45,189 nucleotides of DNA from Cyclobacteriaceae bacterium (lineage in GTDB: Bacteria; Bacteroidota; Bacteroidia; Cytophagales; Cyclobacteriaceae): NCBI GenBank assembly GCA_029882685.1, contig JAOUKH010000003.1:1-45189 (forward strand). Reading direction: 5' to 3'. The notes beneath the pieces are model-generated. The model was not told the DNA's origin and searched no databases. It saw nothing but the letters and a program-made list of their open reading frames with translations. Shown here one piece after another: positions 20,101 through 30,100 of the stretch. A program made the position numbers and the translations under genes. Within the stretch, counting starts at the first letter, position 1, and every line of letters starts with the position of its first letter.

Positions 20101-20922
20101 AATAGGTACATTATCGTGTACATCCACCACAGCTTTTTCAATATCTCCAACATTTTTTACATAGCCCAAACCACGAATCAGGTATTCAACCTGATTGATC
20201 TCAATGGTTTTTGCTCCTACATCTTTGTTCGATTTTCGTACAGCTTCCATTACTTTATGTAATGGTATATTGTATGATTTTAGAGCATCTGGATTTACAT
20301 CAATTTGATATTCTTGAACAAACCCACCTATAGAAGCTACTTCTGAAACACCTTCAGCTGAGTTAAGCCCATATTTTATATAAAAATCTTGTACGGTACG
20401 AATTTCATGTAAATCCCACCCTCCAGTTACATTACCTTCTTTATCGCGACCTTCAATAGTATACCAAAATACCTGACCAAGTGCTGTAGCATCAGGGCCA
20501 AGTGTAGGTTGAGCATCTTCTGGAAGTAAATTTGAGGGTAGTGAATTGAGTTTTTCTAATATTCGAGATCGTGACCAATAGAATTCGATATTTTCATTAA
20601 AAATGATGTATATACTTGAAAACCCAAATATGGAAGAACTACGTATCGACTTGACTCCCGGTATTCCTAACAGGTAGGTAGTTAACGGGTAGGAAATTTG
20701 GTCTTCAATGTCTTGAGGAGATCTTCCTTTCCATTCTGTAAATACAATTTGTTGATTTTCACCGATATCAGGAATAGCATCTACTGCAACGGGGTCAGAA
20801 GGTAAAAAACCGACATTCCAGTTGAATGGAGAGGTAGTAATACCCCAACCAACAATAATTAATAAAAGTAAAATGGTTACAATCTTATTATCGAGAAAGT
20901 AACGTATGGTTTTGTTAAGCAT
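17113..20922 (-). CDS. cusA: Heavy-metal efflux RND transporter, CusA family (1269 aa)
   Basis: DAIPDIGENQQIVFTEWKGRSPQDIEDQISYPLTTYLLGIPGVKSIRSSSIFGFSSIYIIF; GRVESALDPAPISMYENVINYKPE; IETRLVMLQTGMRAPMGIKIYG; FGIATDDGVLIATYLDQ. Confidence 0.97.
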   Translation of the reverse strand: MLNKTIRYFLDNKIVTILLLLIIVGWGITTSPFNWNVGFLPSDPVAVDAIPDIGENQQIVFTEWKGRSPQDIEDQISYPLTTYLLGIPGVKSIRSSSIFGFSSIYIIFNENIEFYWSRSRILEKLNSLPSNLLPEDAQPTLGPDATALGQVFWYTIEGRDKEGNVTGGWDLHEIRTVQDFYIKYGLNSAEGVSEVASIGGFVQEYQIDVNPDALKSYNIPLHKVMEAVRKSNKDVGAKTIEINQVEYLIRGLGYVKNVGDIEKAVVDVHDNVPIRIKDIGIVSIGPATRRGVLDKAGAEVVGGVVVARYGSNPLQVIENVKEKINEIASGLPKKILNDGTESQLTIIPFYDRSKLIYETLGTLEEALLLEVLISILVVIVMVFNLRVSLLISSILPIAVLMVFIAMRYFNIDANIVALSGIAIAIGTMVDLGIILSENILKHHNEASSNTKLRDTIFRGASEVSGAIVTAVSTTIISFIPVFTLEAAEGKLFRPLAFTKSFALIAALIVALLILPTLAQWFLGLKINRKNVTKWLNIGLAIIGFLIAVFYNFLIGLVIIAFVAAWYLKTYGKTKNWFSNNLTLLIAVISVTWLLTKYWLPLGAAQSLFLNFIFVLLILTLILGGFSLLEYYYKNLLGWCLNNKITFLVIPSSLILFGAMIWLGFSSLFGFVEKGFNVINVNIKTNSVWSGLSHTFPGIGKEFMPSLDEGSFLLMPTSMPHSGIAYNRKVVGQLDMIIDNIPEVELTVGKLGRVESALDPAPISMYENVINYKPEYELNKKGHRNRFKIDDNNRFILTSGDTLSNEEALLKGVSTHLLIPDNNGKYFRNWRRHIMSANDIWNEIIKVANIPGVTSAPKLQPIETRLVMLQTGMRAPMGIKIYGSDLPSIEAFGMKLEKILKKVPSVKEEAVFADRIVGKPYLHLNINRDEISRFGLNIDDVQQTIETAIGGIKISTTVEGRDRFPIRVRYPRELRDDPESLSKILIPTPTGVQIPLGQLVSFEYERGPQAIKSEDTFLVGYVLFDKKEGHSEVDVVNDAQESINKIITTGELIVPEGISFKFSGNYENQVRAEKRMSLIVPLVLIAVFLILYFQFRSVSTSLMVFSGIAMAFSGGFIMLWLYGENWFADFSIFDTNLRDLFQINTINLSVAVWVGFIALFGIATDDGVLIATYLDQSFIKNKPDTIEDINKAVVEAGLRRIKPAVMTSATTIIALLPILTSTGRGADIMIPMAIPAFGGMLVAAISYLVTPVLYSIREERKLKKQLQLEN

Positions 20923-20961
20923 AATACATTACATAATTGATTTAAGCAAAATTGCTAAAGC

Positions 20962-20984
20962 CCCCATGTAAATGTTTCATGGGG
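20962..20984 (-). terminator. Stem-loop between the HYC_CC_PP gene and cusA, possible terminator
   Basis: CCCCATG-taaatgttt-CATGGGG, perfect 7-bp stem; the downstream T-tract on the minus strand is interrupted. Confidence 0.45.
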
Positions 20985-21004
20985 TAAGAATCAATAATGT
21001 AGTA

Positions 21005-21430
21005 TCATATTAGAAGTGACTGGATAATAATAGGAATGTCCTTGACAAGAAAGGAGGGAGGTTTGTATGTTTTATTTGAGCTGTTGAAGTTGTAGGTAAA
21101 GAATAGATTACTAGTGACTTCTACAAATGTGATGGTATACAGTAAGAAAGGTTTATCTAAACTTATTTTGTTTACTGTAGTGTTATATTCCTGCGTATCA
21201 ATTTGAATTTGCTCGTTATCACAACAATTATTATTTTCTGTTGTTTTGTGATGTGTCGAAGTACTTTCTACGCTTTCACACATTCCGCAAGATGCATGAT
21301 TGTTCTGTAATGAAACACTTTTTAATTCACCACCACAGTAATGTTTATTTACTACTAATCCAGTACTAGAGAATAGTAAAATAATAGCAAGTGTAACAGT
21401 CGATATGTAATGAGTAAACTTCATCAGCAA
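21005..21430 (-). CDS. HYC_CC_PP family small exported Cys-rich protein
   Basis: MKFTHYISTVTLAIILLFSSTGLVVNKHYCGGELKSVSL...CGMCE...NNCCDNE...PPSFLVKDIPIIIQSLLI (HYC, CC and PP motifs). Confidence 0.82.
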   Translation of the reverse strand: MLMKFTHYISTVTLAIILLFSSTGLVVNKHYCGGELKSVSLQNNHASCGMCESVESTSTHHKTTENNNCCDNEQIQIDTQEYNTTVNKISLDKPFLLYTITFVEVTSNLFFTYNFNSSNKTYKPPSFLVKDIPIIIQSLLI

Positions 21431-21537
21431 TACAATATTACGAAAAAAATGGAAAATGGTTAATTTGTATTGATGTTTTTGTCAAAATGATAGGTTTTGA
21501 GGAAGTTTGAGAGGCTTAATTTTGTGTTTAGTTAATA

Positions 21538-22857
21538 TTATTGATCTACTTTCATTTTTATTTTACCAATGAGGAAACTACCCAGATCTCTTCCTTGTGT
21601 TATCCCATTTTCAATAGCTGGCATGTAATGAATACCACCATAGAATCTACTAATGGCAGCTTCATCAGATGCAGCAGTAAAGGAGTTGTATTTTCGGATA
21701 GGTAAACCATATACTAATTCAGAATCGTCAACGAAGGGAAACGGATCACCATATATTGAAGTGAGTGCTACTCCAGCTGCGCCAGAAATAACACTATGTC
21801 CACTTGTATATTCTGGAAATGGTGGTGTTTGTAATAATGGTAGCCAGTCAGCATCAATGTATTGGTTGATAACAGTTTCAGGTCTTATTAAGTTACTTCG
21901 GTATTTCTCATCCCAACAACTAATAAAAGCATCAGCTAAAGCAATAGAAGTCAAAGCATAAGTTGCTGTACTCTTTATTATATCAGCACTATCTTTTTCA
22001 CAAGCTATTTTAGCAATATTAATCCAGTGTCCTCCAGGAGTTATCTTTTTTGTAGCAAACATAGCATGACCTTTTACATTAATTACAAAAGGATTGCAAT
22101 CCCAAAATCTTGCAATTTCAGATTGTACGTTATCTAAATTATTACCTGCATTGTATACATCCATGACTTCCTTATGAAAGTCACTATTTTCATTCATGTC
22201 GAATTTAGTAGGTCTTTCTGGGGTAAACTGATCCGCAGAATCAATCACAAATGTTCTTATTTTCCCCCAATGTGGTTCTATTGCTTCAAAATATCCAGGA
22301 GGTGTGGGCTGCCACCGATCTGTTTCATCCTTAACAGTGAATTTCTGATAAGTACGCGTTTCATTATAATTATCCTTTTTTGACCAATTTAAAATAGTAT
22401 CTGAAACTATCTTAGCATAGGCTATAGAATTGTTAAGAATTGTTTCATCTAACCCATTTTCTTTGACTTGAGAGATGAAGTCGATTTCGTATTCTTCGAA
22501 TTTTTCTTCAGAAAAGATTAGAGCTTTTCCTACGTTAATAAAAGCAATAATAGCTGATAATTCAAAATCTATTTTGTTTGTTGTAGGATGAGGTATTCCA
22601 TTAAACTCTTTTAGCTGACCAGATAAAGAGACGTATGTAGAGTCTGTTTGCGCCATAACTTCGTAAGCTGCTATACTTGGGTAAGCATATACTCTGCTAG
22701 CAACAGGTGGCGAAAAAATATCATGAACAATGATGTCAGTCAGTCTTTGCATCGTATTGTGCAAAATAACAGGCTCAATATCAGCATGAGTCTTTTTTTC
22801 AGTACAGGAGCTAAGTACTAGAACTATTAGTAGTGAATTTTGTAAATTCCTGATCAT
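21538..22857 (-). CDS. Vanadium-dependent haloperoxidase-like / PAP2-superfamily lipoprotein
   Basis: Lipobox VLSSCTEKK; KYRSNLIRPETVIN (K-x6-RP), PPFPEYTSGHSVISGAAG (SGH), ISRFYGGIHYMPAIENG (SR-x5-H). Confidence 0.87.
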   Translation of the reverse strand: MIRNLQNSLLIVLVLSSCTEKKTHADIEPVILHNTMQRLTDIIVHDIFSPPVASRVYAYPSIAAYEVMAQTDSTYVSLSGQLKEFNGIPHPTTNKIDFELSAIIAFINVGKALIFSEEKFEEYEIDFISQVKENGLDETILNNSIAYAKIVSDTILNWSKKDNYNETRTYQKFTVKDETDRWQPTPPGYFEAIEPHWGKIRTFVIDSADQFTPERPTKFDMNENSDFHKEVMDVYNAGNNLDNVQSEIARFWDCNPFVINVKGHAMFATKKITPGGHWINIAKIACEKDSADIIKSTATYALTSIALADAFISCWDEKYRSNLIRPETVINQYIDADWLPLLQTPPFPEYTSGHSVISGAAGVALTSIYGDPFPFVDDSELVYGLPIRKYNSFTAASDEAAISRFYGGIHYMPAIENGITQGRDLGSFLIGKIKMKVDQ

Positions 22858-22960
22858 ACTTTTGTTATAATATTAAATGTATTGATATATAAATTTCCTT
22901 TTCAACAATGTACTATGTAAAAAAGTAGCCTCATAAAAATTTATAAAATTTTTCGCTAAG

Positions 22961-25900
22961 TCAATCTACAGAAATAATTACTACTGGAGCATCATTTATC
23001 CCAAACAAAAATACTTCTTTATTTGACTTGTTCAATTTTTTTATACTTTTTACCTGACCGTCAATTCTTAGTTTTCCAATAGGTTTTACGGCTAAATTTC
23101 CGTCAGCACCTATTGTTAGGATATTACCATAATTGGCATCATACCTTCCCATCTCTATATTGCAATCGTAAAAATTACCACCAATCATTACACTGGTAGA
23201 TTTTTCGTTAGAATCAGATATAATACTAGCAGCTTCCATAGAGGAAAATTGTAATGTTTGTGGTAAATAATGAGTTTTGAAATTCAAACCTTCTCCAATA
23301 TTTTCGAAATAAGCACTACTGAAAGTATTAGCTTCATACAGCAAGGCATTTTTTAATTGATTTTCTCCAAATAACTCATTCAAAGAGGCTTTTGCAAAAT
23401 CTTTTGCAAGAAGAAACTTCTTTTTTAAATATGGTATTTGGTTAGTCAGTTCCTCGTAATTGGCAAACGGTATTTCCTTTCCTTTTTTATAGTAGGTCAA
23501 TATTTGTTCTATCTGTTTGTTTTGGTCAAAATCAGCAATATACATCCTAACAGGTTCTTCCAATGTAGGTTTCAATTTTGAATTTTCACCTATGTTTCCA
23601 GCTAAAATATCAATATCTCCATCATGGTCAAAATCATAAGGTAGCACGAAGTTCCACCAACCCGATAATTCATTGATAGAACTCTCTTCAAAAAGACCAT
23701 CATTATTTAGGTATATTTTAATTGGTTTCCATTCAATAGCTAAAACTAAATCCTGATCTCCATCTTGGTCAATATCTATCCAATTACCACCTTTAACCAT
23801 TCCAGCTGTTAATAATGATTTTGCTTTTTCTTCTGTAACATTGTTAAATTTGCCATTACCCATATTTTGAAAAATATACGATTGAGGCGAAACCCCATGC
23901 TTATTTGGGATTGCACGTCCTCCGAAAAACAAATCTACAAGTCCATCATTATTAAAATCGGCAGGTAATACACAAGATGCAGTCATAAAAACATCTTCAA
24001 AGGGATATTTTTTTTCAAATTGTCCTGTGCCGTCATTGATATAAATTCTCTGTTTTAAGTATTCACTTTTTCCTCTGTATTCATTTCCTCCAGAGGCTAT
24101 AATTAAGTCTAAGTCTCCATCATTTTCTATATCAATCATACAAGCATCAACATCTTCGAAAATACTATCGTTTTTGAGTACTAGTGGAGTATTTTTTTGA
24201 AAAGTTCCTTCTGCTGTTTGTGTATATAATTCACTTTTTCTTCTCTTTGCACCTCCAAAAAAGATATCTTCTAACCCATCTCCATTAATATCACCAACAG
24301 CAACAGCAGGACCTTCTCTAGAAACCATTCCTGGTATTAGTGTTTCTCTGTTAAACTCAACAAAAGGATTTTCATCATGCTTAAAATCAATATTAGTTTC
24401 CGAAGTGATGTTTTTGTAATTACTATTATCTTCTTTTTCAGTCAATACTTTGAAATCAAAAGAGGGAAGATTTGATTTCCATTGTTTATTAACCACTTTG
24501 TTTAAATCTTCTTTATTAATTTTTTCATAAGTATTATCGTGCCATATCAGAAACATGGAGTCTATTTTTGAAGCGTCTCCCAGTCCGATATGTAATCCAT
24601 TCTGTACGCTTGATTGATACCCCTTAGTTGGGAAATTTTCAGCCATTAAAAAATCATTTTCTTTAAAGATAAATAGCTTAGCTCCAATCGCCATTTTGTT
24701 TAAAGAAGAACCGACAAGATTGATAAAAACATAATCTGATTCATTAGTGAGATGGTCATTTTGATTGTTTTTATACAAAAATGGTTCGTCTTCGATGTTA
24801 TTGACAACCACATCTAAATCTCCGTCATTGTCGAAGTCTGCATATGCAGCTCCATTAGAAAACGATGTTAGATTATTGTCAATTTGGTTTTCAATATTTT
24901 GAAAGCGGAGGTCTTTCGTGTTTTTTAAAAATCGATTGTATAACTTTATTTTAGGCATCATTTCTACTACTGACATGTCATCCTCATTCATCTCATTATG
25001 AGAAGTCTTCCATTTCACATCATTATCTGATGTTCTAAATTTAATATAGTCGATATCATTCATTCTTCTGGGGATACCATTGCTCACAAAAAGGTCTTTG
25101 TATCCGTCATGGTCAAAGTCGAATAGGAGGGGGGTCCATGACCAATCTGTGGCATCTACTCCTGCATATATACCAATTTCACTGAACGTATTATCGCCAT
25201 TGTTTAGCTGTAAATTATTTCTTGCATATTGATGGTTATAACCAAAGCCAAGCTTAAATTTAAAAATACCATAACCATCCTCGCCTAAAGAAGTTTTTAG
25301 AATATAAGGATCATCTGGAGCCATATCTAAGGAAATAATGTCTGAAAAACCATCATTATTGATATCTGCCATATCAACACCCATTGAAAATCTGCTTGTA
25401 TGTCTTATTTGATCGTTTAGAGTTTCTTTAAACGAGCCATCTTTTTGATTTATATACAGATAATCATTTTCATGAAAGTCATTTCCAATATATATATCAG
25501 GCCAACCGTCTAGATTTACATCTGACACAGCTATTCCTAATCCATAGCCAATGACAGTATTTTGAATGTTAGCTTCTTCGGATATATCTGTATATACACC
25601 ATTATCGTTTCGTAACAATTTGTCTCCTGACAAGTCATGTTTTTTATTTTGAAATGATTGACGTTTACCGAAAGTATTATTTTGATGTAAAGAATGATTG
25701 AGTTGGTACATATCTAAATCCCCATCCAAGTCGTAATCGAAAAATGCAGCTTGAGTTGAAAACCCTATAAAATCAAGTCCATATTCACTTGCCATATCTT
25801 TATAGATAGGAATCCCATTTTCTATTTTCTGACATACGTATAGTTGGTTTTTTCCATTTAACATTTCATATTTTCCAATTTGGGAGACATAGATATCCAA

Positions 25901-26296
25901 TAAACCGTCATTATTAATGTCAACCACCGTTGTGCCAGAAGTCCAGCCTTCTTTTCCAGCCATTTTCACTTTTTCTGTTACATCTTCAAATTTCAGATTG
26001 CCCTTATTAAGAAATAGCTTATTTTCGTCTAAATTATTAGTAAAAAAAACATCCTGTAGTCCGTCATTATTAAAATCACCAACAGAAACCCCACCGCCAT
26101 TAAAGAAATACATGTAGTTGAATACATTAAACTCAAGTGTTTGCTGAGGGTTATTGTTAAAGTTTAATCCAGTATCCTCATTTGTTAGTAATTCAAATTG
26201 TGGCTTTGAACTATTATTTGGTTGGCATGAGAAAATGACAAACGATAGTAAGAATGTTATTAATTTTATATGAATATTGGTTTCGGCAATTCTCAT
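22961..26296 (-). CDS. VCBS/FG-GAP repeat lipoprotein with central ASPIC/UnbV domain (paralogue 1)
   Basis: Lipobox VIFSCQPNN; about 12 DxxxDGxxD blades (VGDFNNDGLQDVFF, FFDYDLDGDLDMYQ, ...); UnbV-like AIGAKLFIF...PTKGYQSSVQNGLHIGLGDASKIDSMFLIWHDNTYEKI. Confidence 0.93.
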   Translation of the reverse strand: MRIAETNIHIKLITFLLSFVIFSCQPNNSSKPQFELLTNEDTGLNFNNNPQQTLEFNVFNYMYFFNGGGVSVGDFNNDGLQDVFFTNNLDENKLFLNKGNLKFEDVTEKVKMAGKEGWTSGTTVVDINNDGLLDIYVSQIGKYEMLNGKNQLYVCQKIENGIPIYKDMASEYGLDFIGFSTQAAFFDYDLDGDLDMYQLNHSLHQNNTFGKRQSFQNKKHDLSGDKLLRNDNGVYTDISEEANIQNTVIGYGLGIAVSDVNLDGWPDIYIGNDFHENDYLYINQKDGSFKETLNDQIRHTSRFSMGVDMADINNDGFSDIISLDMAPDDPYILKTSLGEDGYGIFKFKLGFGYNHQYARNNLQLNNGDNTFSEIGIYAGVDATDWSWTPLLFDFDHDGYKDLFVSNGIPRRMNDIDYIKFRTSDNDVKWKTSHNEMNEDDMSVVEMMPKIKLYNRFLKNTKDLRFQNIENQIDNNLTSFSNGAAYADFDNDGDLDVVVNNIEDEPFLYKNNQNDHLTNESDYVFINLVGSSLNKMAIGAKLFIFKENDFLMAENFPTKGYQSSVQNGLHIGLGDASKIDSMFLIWHDNTYEKINKEDLNKVVNKQWKSNLPSFDFKVLTEKEDNSNYKNITSETNIDFKHDENPFVEFNRETLIPGMVSREGPAVAVGDINGDGLEDIFFGGAKRRKSELYTQTAEGTFQKNTPLVLKNDSIFEDVDACMIDIENDGDLDLIIASGGNEYRGKSEYLKQRIYINDGTGQFEKKYPFEDVFMTASCVLPADFNNDGLVDLFFGGRAIPNKHGVSPQSYIFQNMGNGKFNNVTEEKAKSLLTAGMVKGGNWIDIDQDGDQDLVLAIEWKPIKIYLNNDGLFEESSINELSGWWNFVLPYDFDHDGDIDILAGNIGENSKLKPTLEEPVRMYIADFDQNKQIEQILTYYKKGKEIPFANYEELTNQIPYLKKKFLLAKDFAKASLNELFGENQLKNALLYEANTFSSAYFENIGEGLNFKTHYLPQTLQFSSMEAASIISDSNEKSTSVMIGGNFYDCNIEMGRYDANYGNILTIGADGNLAVKPIGKLRIDGQVKSIKKLNKSNKEVFLFGINDAPVVIISVD

Positions 26297-26300
26297 AAAA

Positions 26301-27188
26301 TCATTTTATAGGTAAAAATATGTCTGCACGCCATTCCTTTTCATTGCTTCCCATATTGGGGTTGTTATAAAAAATTTCAATTGGTGTGTTTAATATTTCA
26401 ATATTATTTTTTTTAGCATGATTCATGATAGCATACCAAGCTCTGTCAGAAGTAATGTAATTTCCGTGATAAACTGCCTTTATTGCTTTGGTATTTTCTA
26501 GCCATTTATATTTCAAAAATTCATGACTAGGTAAGGTATCTGTTTTAATAATTGGAAAACAAAAATTATATTGTAGGCTATCACTAACCATATCCCAATT
26601 TGAAATTTCCACAATTGGTTTACCATTAGTTTGTATGTCGTTTTCTATAATAAATGAACTTAGAAGCGGGTAGTAATTCATCATACCATTTGCTTTTCCA
26701 ATTTGAGTTGTGTGTAAAGGAATATAGACACAATAGGTTCGTTCGGTTTCACTTTCTCCTTTCACTTCTACTTTAATATTATTTAAATGCTCTTTGATTA
26801 TTTTGTAAAAATTTTTAACATTTTTTTCAGCATATTGTTCAATGTGTGTTTCTAGGAAAGGAATCGTTATTTTATTAAATATGCTATTACCTACTTCTGA
26901 TATGTACACTTTAACTTTTGAAGTAGAATCGTTAATAAGATTTATTTTCCAATTATAAGTGTAGTTATGGTTTTCGATTATTATTTGTTGTTCTAAAGAG
27001 TTGATACTTTTTTGATTTATTATCTTAGCATCTTCTAAAGACTCATTCCATATTTTGATTGTCTGATTTATTGTACCAGGAAAAGCATTGGCAGAAAAAC
27101 TTACTTGATAGTCATATGGTTTTATGAATAAATACCATATCAAAAATAGGAGTATAGTTATACCTAATGATAATAAAAGTTTTCTCAT
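26301..27188 (-). CDS. Membrane-anchored SRPBCC-like N-terminus plus AraC/GyrI-like effector-binding C-terminus
   Basis: TM LLLSLGITILLFLIWYLF; middle resembles polyketide cyclase/SRPBCC; C-term KAIKAVYHGNYITSDRAWYAIMNHAKKNNIEILNTPIEIFYNNP...EWRADIFLPI typical of GyrI-like domains. Confidence 0.75.
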   Translation of the reverse strand: MRKLLLSLGITILLFLIWYLFIKPYDYQVSFSANAFPGTINQTIKIWNESLEDAKIINQKSINSLEQQIIIENHNYTYNWKINLINDSTSKVKVYISEVGNSIFNKITIPFLETHIEQYAEKNVKNFYKIIKEHLNNIKVEVKGESETERTYCVYIPLHTTQIGKANGMMNYYPLLSSFIIENDIQTNGKPIVEISNWDMVSDSLQYNFCFPIIKTDTLPSHEFLKYKWLENTKAIKAVYHGNYITSDRAWYAIMNHAKKNNIEILNTPIEIFYNNPNMGSNEKEWRADIFLPIK

Positions 27189-27189
27189 T

Positions 27190-30100
27190 TTACTTAATCA
27201 ATTTATACAATTGTGCTTTTGCATTATTGATGGTTACTAGAAGATATTCACTGTTATTTATTGAAATTATATTCATGTCTCTGACTGATTTGTTTGTAAA
27301 ATCAAGTCCAATTTTATATCCTGATTTTATATCAGTCTCATTCTTAATTAAGGCACCAGAAAACGCATCAAATCTTCCATGAAAAGGTTTTACTCCAAAA
27401 TAATTACCTCCTGCTAGTAGATCATCCTTTCCATCTTTATCAAAATCATGTATTAAAAGAGCCATTATAGGAGCTATTTGCAACTCTGAAGGAAAACAAT
27501 GAAAATAAAAATTGCCATTATCATTTTTTAAATAACCCGATTTCAGATTACTTACTTCCAAAATTTCACTTGATTTTAAAGTATTTCCATCGAAGATTTC
27601 TTCTACTGTTTTACCAGCAAAATCTTTATATCTAGTGAATTTTTTTCTAAGTGTAACCAGTTGACCTGAAAGTTCATCCAAACCTTCAAGGGTATAATAT
27701 TTTCCATTCTTTTCAATAGCTAAAATTGTTTCAGTACTTCCATTATTATCAAAGTCATGGTAATACATTTTCATTGGATACTTTTCTGAAGCATTGAATT
27801 TAGAATTTAAACCCCAATTCCCAAGAACATAATCAATATCTCCATCTTTATCTATATCGAATGGAGCAATACTTTGCCACAATCCATTCATACCTCCATT
27901 CAATAATTTATCTTCTATCAATTCACCTTCTTGATTTTTGAAAAATTTTGGAGACATCCATTCTCCTACTACTATTAGATCAATTTCTCCATCATTATTA
28001 TAATCGCTCCATACAGCATCAGTAATCATTCCTGATTTTTGTAGTTCAATATTTTCTACGATAGAAAATTCCCCGTTTTCATTATTTAAAAGATAAGAGT
28101 TTGGAATGTTTCCATAGTCATTAGAAACTGAGAGGTTACCAATAAAAGCATCTAAATCCCCATCATTATCGTAATCTGCCATCTTAATTACTGATGCATT
28201 TTCAAAGTATTCTGGAAATGATTCATTTACAAATGAGGAATCCGACTGTAAGTAATAGCTATCAAGTAGTGGTTTCATTTGATTATAAAAATCTGCACCA
28301 CCTGAGCCGACTAATATATCGTTCTTATCATCATTGTTTAAGTCTTGAATAATGACGGTAACGTCTTCTTTTATAGAGTCATTTTCGATTTCTTGAATAT
28401 GTATTTTTTCAAAAGAGGAATCTATTTGCACATATATTTGAGAAGGTATAAATTTAGATCCACCAAAAAAGATATCAGTTTTACCGTCATTATTTATATC
28501 ACCAATAGCAGTAGCTGGGCCACGATCAGAAACCTGATAGGGCATTAGTCTCTGGCGGTCAAAGTCTATATACTTATCCTCAATATGTATAAAATCAATT
28601 CCCATATTGTTCTCTAATAATTCAAAAAGCTTACCTTTTACATTAGTCAATTGTTTATAATCAAAAGTATTTACTTTGGTAGGAGATATTGTTAACACTT
28701 GATTTACAGAAATATCTTTTAAAGTTTGGGTAGTATTATCTGGCCATATAATTCTTATGGAATCAACTTTTTCAGCATCTTCGTAGCCAAAATGTATTGT
28801 GGGTTCAGATGAGGATTGAAATCCCCTAACTGTAAATAATTCTTTGTATTGAAGTTTTCCATTATGATAAGAGAAAACCTTAGTGCCAACACCTTTTGTA
28901 TTTGGTGATCTATAATCGAATTTTAATTTTAAATAACTAGCTTTTTCATTAATTTGATTAATATACAGACTTGCTAAACCATTTATGTTGTTGATTACTA
29001 AATCTAGATCACCATCATTGTCTAAGTCTCCCATAGCTGTGGCTGCTGAGAAGAGTGATTCATTTGGAATCCAGTCATCGGATTTATTTTCAAAAGTTAG
29101 ATTACCAGTTCCTTTGAATAAATAATTTCTGACTGCTCCTGAAGGCATGAGATCTAATGCTTGCTGATCAACAAGTTTTGTTGCATCTATTTTCTCTTTT
29201 ATTTGTTCATTAGAGACAAATTTTATAAAATCTAAATCGTTTGGACGTTTTGGAATGCCATTAGAAATAAATAGGTCTTGTTCTCCATCTTGATCAAAAT
29301 CAGCAAACAGTGAGCTCCAACTCCAATCAGTAGCAGCTATGCCACTCATCAATGCTGTCTCTGCAAACATGCTGGTTCCTTGATTAATTTGAAGTGTATT
29401 TCTTGAGAATTGATAATGATAGCCATACTGTGATGTTCTCAACTCCATAATATTAACTTCCTCATCTCCATCAGAACTTTTAAGTATTTTTTCGTCTTCA
29501 GGTAACATATCAAGACTTATGATATCTGGCATGCCATCGTGATTAAGGTCGGCAACATCATTTCCCATGGAAAACCGAGATGTATGACCAAAGTATTTTT
29601 TTAGACTTTCAGTAAACGTTCCGTTACCATTATTTACATAATAATAATCATCCTCATGAAAATCATTCCCCACATATATATCTGGAAACCCATCTTGATT
29701 AAAGTCTGAAATAGCTACTCCTAGTCCATACCCATTTATTCCTCCATATATACCCGCTTCTTCACTTATATCTGTAAAAAACTCTCCGTCATTTCGCATC
29801 AGTTTATCCCCAGTTTCAATCGATCTTTTATGTCTCAAATTAGCATGTCCAAAGGATTCTTGAGTATGAATGGCATGATTTAGAAGGAAAATATCTAAGT
29901 CACCATCTAAATCATAATCCAAAAAAGCAGCTGAAGAACTGAAAGTTTCATGGTCTAATCCATATTTTGCAGCATTTTCTGTAAAAGTATTATCTCCATT
30001 ATTAATAAAGAGTTCATTATACCCAGTTAATCCTCTTATACCAACAACAGCACAGACATAAATATCTAGAAAGCCATCACCATTAACATCTCCCATAACT

